Below are positions 6,097 to 9,604 of a stretch of DNA of 9,604 bases, piece after piece. A program made the position numbers and the translations under genes. A model generated the notes under the pieces. The model ran no database searches. It worked only from the letters and a program-made list of their open reading frames with translations, and had not been told where the DNA came from. Position 1 is the first letter of the stretch. Each line of letters begins with the position of its first letter. The DNA is from Patescibacteria group bacterium UBA6263 (GTDB taxonomy: Bacteria > Patescibacteriota > Gracilibacteria > Absconditabacterales > Absconditicoccaceae), in NCBI GenBank assembly GCA_002441085.1, contig DJVF01000038.1, positions 1 through 9,604 on the forward strand. Reading direction: 5' to 3'.

Positions 6097-6582
6097 TTAT
6101 CAATCATATTCAAAAGATAATTTATTGTATTCATCTGTATCGTATATACATACTCATTCTGGATGTAATAATACAAATTCTGATATTCACGAATCTAGAG
6201 TCATTTTACTGCAAATTGTACAATAAGGTTTGCCAGCCGGCTCAATATTTCCGTCTATATTTAGTCTGACAAAATATAATCTACTTCAAGTTATTTTATC
6301 TGGATTTGTTTTGAGTGTATCTATAATTGCTCTTTGTTCTGCGTGGATACAGCAAGTTGTATCTTTTACTTTGGGATGATACTTTGATTTATCTACATTA
6401 CATCTTCTTTGATTTTCTTGATTTGCTGGCGGACTGTTGAATCCAGATCATATAATTTCTTTATCTTTTACAATTATACTTCAACATTTATCACGTAAAC
6501 ATGTTGCTTGTAGAGCTATTTTGGAAGCTAGATCCAAAAAATGATTACATTCTTGTAATTCTTGTCAAATAGGATTCCTCAT
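6097..6582 (-). CDS. dCMP / cytidine deaminase family protein (ComEB-like)
   Basis: A zinc-dependent deaminase of the deoxycytidylate deaminase family, which converts dCMP to dUMP for thymidylate synthesis, in the cytoplasm. With UGA as glycine the protein is 161 residues, a usual length. Evidence: CLRDKCGSIIVKDKEIIGSG (residues 28-47), the zinc/catalytic motif CIHAEQRAI with His80 and Glu82, the second zinc motif GKPYCTICSKM with Cys121 and Cys124, and the C-terminal EFVLLHPEGVCIYDTDEYNK typical of the family. Seven of ten glycines are UGA, including the last residue before TAA 6099-6097. The start is ATG 6582-6580. The MGMT-like gene follows with a 1-nt gap, so the two form a small nucleotide and DNA hygiene operon. 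dCMP versus broader CMP/dCMP specificity cannot be decided here. Confidence 0.93.
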
Positions 6583-6668
6583 AAAAAATATTTTATGAAA
6601 CTAAAGATTTTGCTTACAGTAAGTAGCCTATGTAATTTTATAAGACAGAAATTTAAATAGCTTTGTTG

Positions 6669-7403
6669 TTATAAATTATCAAATCAATCGTTTTTTATTT
6701 GGTTAGCTATTTCAGCTAATCATTGTTTGCTAAGTTCTCATTTATCCAAAACATATATTCGATCAACTGGTATATAATCCAATATTGTAAAATAGTGAGT
6801 AATGATGATGAAACAATTGTCTGGCGAATTTAATCATTTAATCATTTCTGCAACTTGGCGAAATGCATCTACATCTAATCATGAATCTATTTCATCCAAG
6901 AAAATATATTTGGGTTTAAGTAGTTTTAATTGTAATATTTCAAGCTTTCTCCTCTCTCCTCCACTAAATCAAACATTGAGATCTCTTCGTAAAAATTCTC
7001 TATCGATACTGAGTTCTTCTATTAATGGTTCGATAATTTTTTTAAATTGAATAAAAGAAGTTTGAGAAGCATTTTGCGCATCATAGATCGATCTAAGAAA
7101 CTCAAAAACTTTGACTCATTTAATTTCTGGGATATTTTGAAACGCCAAAAATATTCAGAGTTTGGATCTTTCATCTGGTTTGAGATCAAATATATTTATT
7201 TGTTCCTTTCAAGTACCAAGCATTAGTTCTCAATTCTGAATCAGATATTTGGGATGTCACATGATAGTCATAGCGAGGGATGATTTTCATGATCAGTTTT
7301 TTCATAGGATACAATAGTTTTTGCCAAGTTCAAACTTTAGATTAATTTTTTTGAGGATATCTTTGCTTTCTATTTGGACTGAAAGATTTTTGATTATAAG
7401 CAT
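6669..7403 (-). CDS. sufC: Fe-S cluster assembly ATPase SufC
   Basis: ABC-type ATPase of the SUF system; it binds SufB (and SufD) and powers Fe-S cluster assembly in the cytoplasm. With UGA as glycine it is 244 residues, normal for SufC. Motifs in order: Walker A GKNGSGKSS (residues 34-42), the Q-loop FLAFQNIPEIKG, the SufC-typical signature NVGFSGGERRKLEILQL, Walker B YIFLDEIDSGLDVDA, and the switch His in IIITHY. All three Walker A glycines are UGA codons (7302, 7293, 7287), which is the clearest single proof of the code. The start is ATG 7403-7401 without a Shine-Dalgarno; stop TAA 6671-6669. It normally sits next to sufB, but here the deaminase, the MGMT-like gene and four plus-strand cassettes intervene. 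Confidence 0.97.
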
Positions 7404-7443
7404 AAATAATCGATTTTAAATAATAAATTTTGAATCTGGTTTG

Positions 7444-7471
7444 TGTATAATATTTGAATAGCAAAAAGCAA
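7444..7471 (-). promoter_or_regulatory. Candidate promoter of sufC
   Basis: On the minus strand TTGCTT (7471-7466) and TATACA (7449-7444) are separated by 16 nt, with the sufC ATG 40 nt downstream. It is divergent from the candidate promoter for the 7546 gene. AT-rich sequence makes chance matches likely, so this is tentative. Confidence 0.4.
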
Positions 7472-7482
7472 TAAAAAATCAT

Positions 7483-7510
7483 TTGCAAATATAATTTAAA
7501 ATATTATATT
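7483..7510 (+). promoter_or_regulatory. Candidate promoter of the 7546 gene
   Basis: TTGCAA (7483-7488), 16-nt spacer, TATATT (7505-7510), then a 35-nt leader to the ATG. It has the same spacer as the four block promoters, but the -35 box is weaker. Confidence 0.4.
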
Positions 7511-7545
7511 ACGTGTCGCATATAAAAAATTTAAAAAGTAAAGCT

Positions 7546-7764
7546 ATGGAAAAATTTTTACTATTTGTTCTATTGGTGAGCTTTTGTGTTTTATTGCTCA
7601 CTACTGTCGTACATACCAATCAGCATAATAACCCCACCATTACTATCAGTATAGTTTTTTTGGAGAGATGTATGATGGGCTGGATGGCTATAATAGTTTC
7701 TGCATGGACTCTTTTCCTTGCAATAAAACTGTACAACTTCAGTACTATGATTGGAATTTTTTAA
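7546..7764 (+). CDS. Small two-TM hypothetical protein, 72 residues
   Basis: No family is recognised. There are two hydrophobic helices: about residues 3-22 (KFLLFVLLVSFCVLLLTTVV) and 43-65 (MMGWMAIIVSAWTLFLAIKLY), joined by a polar loop (HTNQHNNPTIT). The in-frame GTG at 7513 would add 11 residues (KNLKSKA-type basic stretch), but ATG 7546 gives a clean hydrophobic N-terminus and a better leader. A terminator follows closely. Both of its glycines are GGN. Like the 3037-5757 genes, it is a plus-strand, monocistronic membrane-protein unit, so it may belong to the same class, although with only two glycines the code test is not informative. Confidence 0.7.
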   Translation: MEKFLLFVLLVSFCVLLLTTVVHTNQHNNPTITISIVFLERCMMGWMAIIVSAWTLFLAIKLYNFSTMIGIF

Positions 7765-7771
7765 TCCTTAT

Positions 7772-7801
7772 AACCCTTTGCTTTTTGTGGAGGGTTTTTT
7801 T
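7772..7801 (+). terminator. Intrinsic terminator after the 7546 gene
   Basis: AACCCT (7772-7777) pairs with AGGGTT (7791-7796), with a 13-nt loop and a T-tract to 7801, seven bases after the TAA. Confidence 0.75.
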
Positions 7802-7868
7802 ATTTGAATTGATGTGATAAAAGATTAGAAATTGAGAATTAAAATATTAACTAATTAAAAAATTAAAG

Positions 7869-8105
7869 ATGAAAATAAATGTTTCGGTAGTCCCATGATC
7901 CAAACAAGAAAAAATAGAAATACAAAAAGATCTAATGTGAAATGATGTTTATAAAATATGGTTAAAAGCCAAACCAGTAGATGGAGAGGCTAATAAGGAT
8001 TTGATTCAGATTTTGTCTAATTATTTTAAGATAGCAAAAAAAGATATCGTGATTTTGAGATGATGAAGTTCTAGAAATAAAGTAATTGAGATTATATTGG
8101 ATTAA
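7869..8105 (+). CDS. DUF167 / YggU (UPF0235) family protein
   Basis: A small conserved cytoplasmic protein of unknown biochemical role. Read with UGA as glycine it is 78 residues, the usual family length: INVSVVPGSKQEKIE at the N-terminus, YKIWLKAKPVDGEANKDL (the family's most conserved block), ILSNYFKIAKKDIVIL, then RGGSSRNKVIEI. Four of five glycines are UGA (PGS, MGN and both of RGG), each where the family expects Gly. It is the only clearly recoded gene on the plus strand, which separates strand from code: the lack of TGA in the other plus-strand genes is not a strand effect. Its TAA (8103-8105) overlaps the stop of the convergent ATPase gene at 8102-8104. Confidence 0.93.
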
Positions 8106-9604
8106 GTAGCAAAATATTTTCAGTATCTAGTTTTGATTATATCAAATATAAATATTATAGATAATGATATAAAAAATCATATTATTCGATAGTATCGTGC
8201 TATAGGAGAAGTTTCAAAGATTTTATTTAAGAATGGAATATACACTATAGCTACTGTAGCTAATATAGATAATATACTAGCATATATTAGATATGGATTG
8301 GTATTGAACGCTAGTTTATAGAATGGTTTTGTAATAGATCTAAAGTTGAATGCATTGCTGATTTCAAATAATATCAATGTGACTAATACAATTGTATGGG
8401 CAGCTTCTATAGAAACATTAGTGAATTTTAATATAATATAATACAAACTCAATGTTCATATAATCATAATAAATCATGCTATTATAAGCATAATTATAAG
8501 TTTGGATGTAAGTATATTGGAATTTTTCCTTGCTTTATCTTTCATTATATCTGGGGAGCTAGGTGCAAATCCAAGAGTAAGGGCAGGAAGATTATCTGTA
8601 ACTAAGTTCATAAACAATATTTGTATTGCTACTAGAGGAATTGGTCGTCACAATAATACAGCAAAAAACAATATTCATATTTCTGCGAAATTGACGGATA
8701 ATTGATATGTTACAAATTTTTGTATATTTTTGAATATTGTTCTACCTTCTTGAATGGCAGCTACTATAGTTACAAAATTATCATCTTTTAGTATCAAATC
8801 AGAAGCTTCTTTGGAGACATCTGTTCAGTTTCTTCACATAGCTACTCATATATGAGCTTCTTTGAGGGCTGGAGCATCATTTACTCCATCTCCAGTCATA
8901 GTAACTATTTCTCAACTATCTTTGAGTGATTTGACAATTCTGATTTTATGTTCGGGTCTGACTCTAGCAAATATCACTATATCCTTTATGTTTTCTGCTA
9001 ACTCTTTGTCGGATAACTGCTCTATTTCATCTCCTGTCATAGCAGGTCATATCAAGCCAATATCACGTCATATCTCAATTGCTGTTTCTTTGTTGTCTCA
9101 GGTAATCATTTTCACTTTGATTCATGCATCTAAGCATGTTTGGATAGCTTGAGATACTCATTCTCTAGGTGAATCTTCTAGCGCTACAAATCCTAGTAAT
9201 ATCAAATCTGATTCTAAATCAGATTCTTTTTGAGATGTTTTTTTGTAAGCCAAACACAATACTCTATACTTTCTGCGAGTCAACTCATCTATCTTGCTTT
9301 GAATGTCAGATTTTTTGTTGGAGTCTAATTTGAAAGTTTCTCAATTTTTTTGATAATGAGTACAATGTTGCATCAAAATTTCTGGTGCTCATTTGCTATA
9401 TGTGGTGGATGAAGATCATTCTTTGATAACTACCGACATCATTTTTCTATCTGAATTGAATGCCATTTCTTCTATCCTCAATAGATCAAATATTGATTGT
9501 GATACTCTAGCTTTGTGTGCAAACACCAAAAGTGCTGCCTCTGTAGGTGTTCATTTGACAGAATATTCATCTATAGTATTGGTTTTGCGTACTTGAGCAT
9601 TGTT
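8102..9604 (-). CDS. P-type Ca2+-transporting ATPase (P2, SERCA-like), C-terminal part
   Basis: Membrane pump that uses ATP to move cations, probably exporting Ca2+. The N-terminus and the DKTGT phosphorylation site lie beyond the right edge; about 500 residues are present of an expected near 900. In order from the edge: KGTPTEAALL and KGAPE (nucleotide-binding domain), MITGDNKETAIEIG, TMTGDGVNDAPALKEAH (hinge), GTDVSKEASDLILKDDNF, then the C-terminal membrane domain with ILFMNLVTDNLPALTLGFAP. The NxxTD in that helix matches the Ca2+-ligand helix M6 of SERCA-type pumps, so Ca2+ is the likely ion. The last helices are followed by UGA-encoded glycine (8177-8179), and the protein continues 25 residues as GFFISLSIIFIFDIIK and beyond to TAA 8104-8102. 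A standard-code reading would wrongly stop at 8177. UGA supplies the Gly of KGAPE (9389-9391) and MITGD (9098-9100). Confidence 0.96.

Noticed and set aside
6601..6625. Short inverted repeat CTTAC/GTAAG between the deaminase and sufC genes
   Set aside because: The arms overlap in an odd palindrome with almost no loop and no T-tract; not a credible terminator.
8862..9152. Plus-strand open frame of about 96 codons
   Set aside because: It is antisense to the P-type ATPase region carrying MITGD and GDGVNDAP motifs; its composition is a shadow of that gene.
1179..9604. UGA read as tryptophan (table 4)
   Set aside because: UGA falls on invariant glycines in Walker A, KGAPE, MITGD and RGG motifs; Trp at these positions would destroy them.

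Overview
The window is low-GC DNA from a bacterium that reads UGA as glycine (translation table 25), which points to the Candidate Phyla Radiation lineages Absconditabacteria (SR1) or Gracilibacteria. The basis is direct. Several well-known proteins can be read only if in-frame TGA codons are decoded, and those codons fall on invariant glycines: all three Walker A glycines of SufC, KGAPE and MITGD of a P-type ATPase, the RGG of a DUF167 protein, and the SDG-LGGY stretch of an MGMT-type protein. A standard-code gene finder would break all of these genes into short pieces.

Layout, left to right. 14-301 (-) is a truncated P-loop ATPase. 468-1421 (-) is an unrecognised 317-residue protein. 1523-2908 (-) is sufB. 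3037-5757 (+) holds four single-gene units, each with its own promoter and terminator: a membrane-anchored or lipoprotein-like protein, a 7-TM protein, a secreted beta-rich protein and a 4-TM protein. 5814-6095 and 6097-6582 (-) are a coupled pair, an MGMT-like protein and a dCMP/cytidine deaminase. 6669-7403 (-) is sufC. 7546-7764 (+) is a two-TM miniprotein. 7869-8105 (+) is a DUF167/YggU protein. 8102-9604 (-) is the C-terminal 500 residues of a SERCA-like Ca2+ P-type ATPase that continues past the window edge.

The striking feature is that two kinds of genes are interleaved. In four recoded genes where I counted glycine codons (unknown 317-aa gene, deaminase, MGMT-like, DUF167), about 24 of 34 are TGA. 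In the five plus-strand membrane or secreted genes, 0 of about 49 glycines are TGA; one of them ends at a lone TGA and another at TGA-TAG. These genes therefore look written in the standard code. The four genes of the main block share a stereotyped promoter (TTGAC-N16-TAtAAg), leaders without a Shine-Dalgarno, and strong intrinsic terminators. Two of those terminators carry the same 22-bp GC-rich hairpin module, apparently inserted between stem and T-tract. The block lies between sufB and sufC, which are normally adjacent. The simplest reading is recent acquisition of standard-code cassettes by a UGA=Gly host; a chimeric assembly is the main alternative.

Functionally, the recoded genes are housekeeping: Fe-S cluster assembly (SufB, SufC), nucleotide and DNA alkylation hygiene (deaminase, MGMT-like) and cation export. 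The plus-strand cassettes are uncharacterised envelope proteins. No RNA genes, CRISPR arrays, transposases or origins were seen, and no stretch longer than 300 bases lacks a gene.
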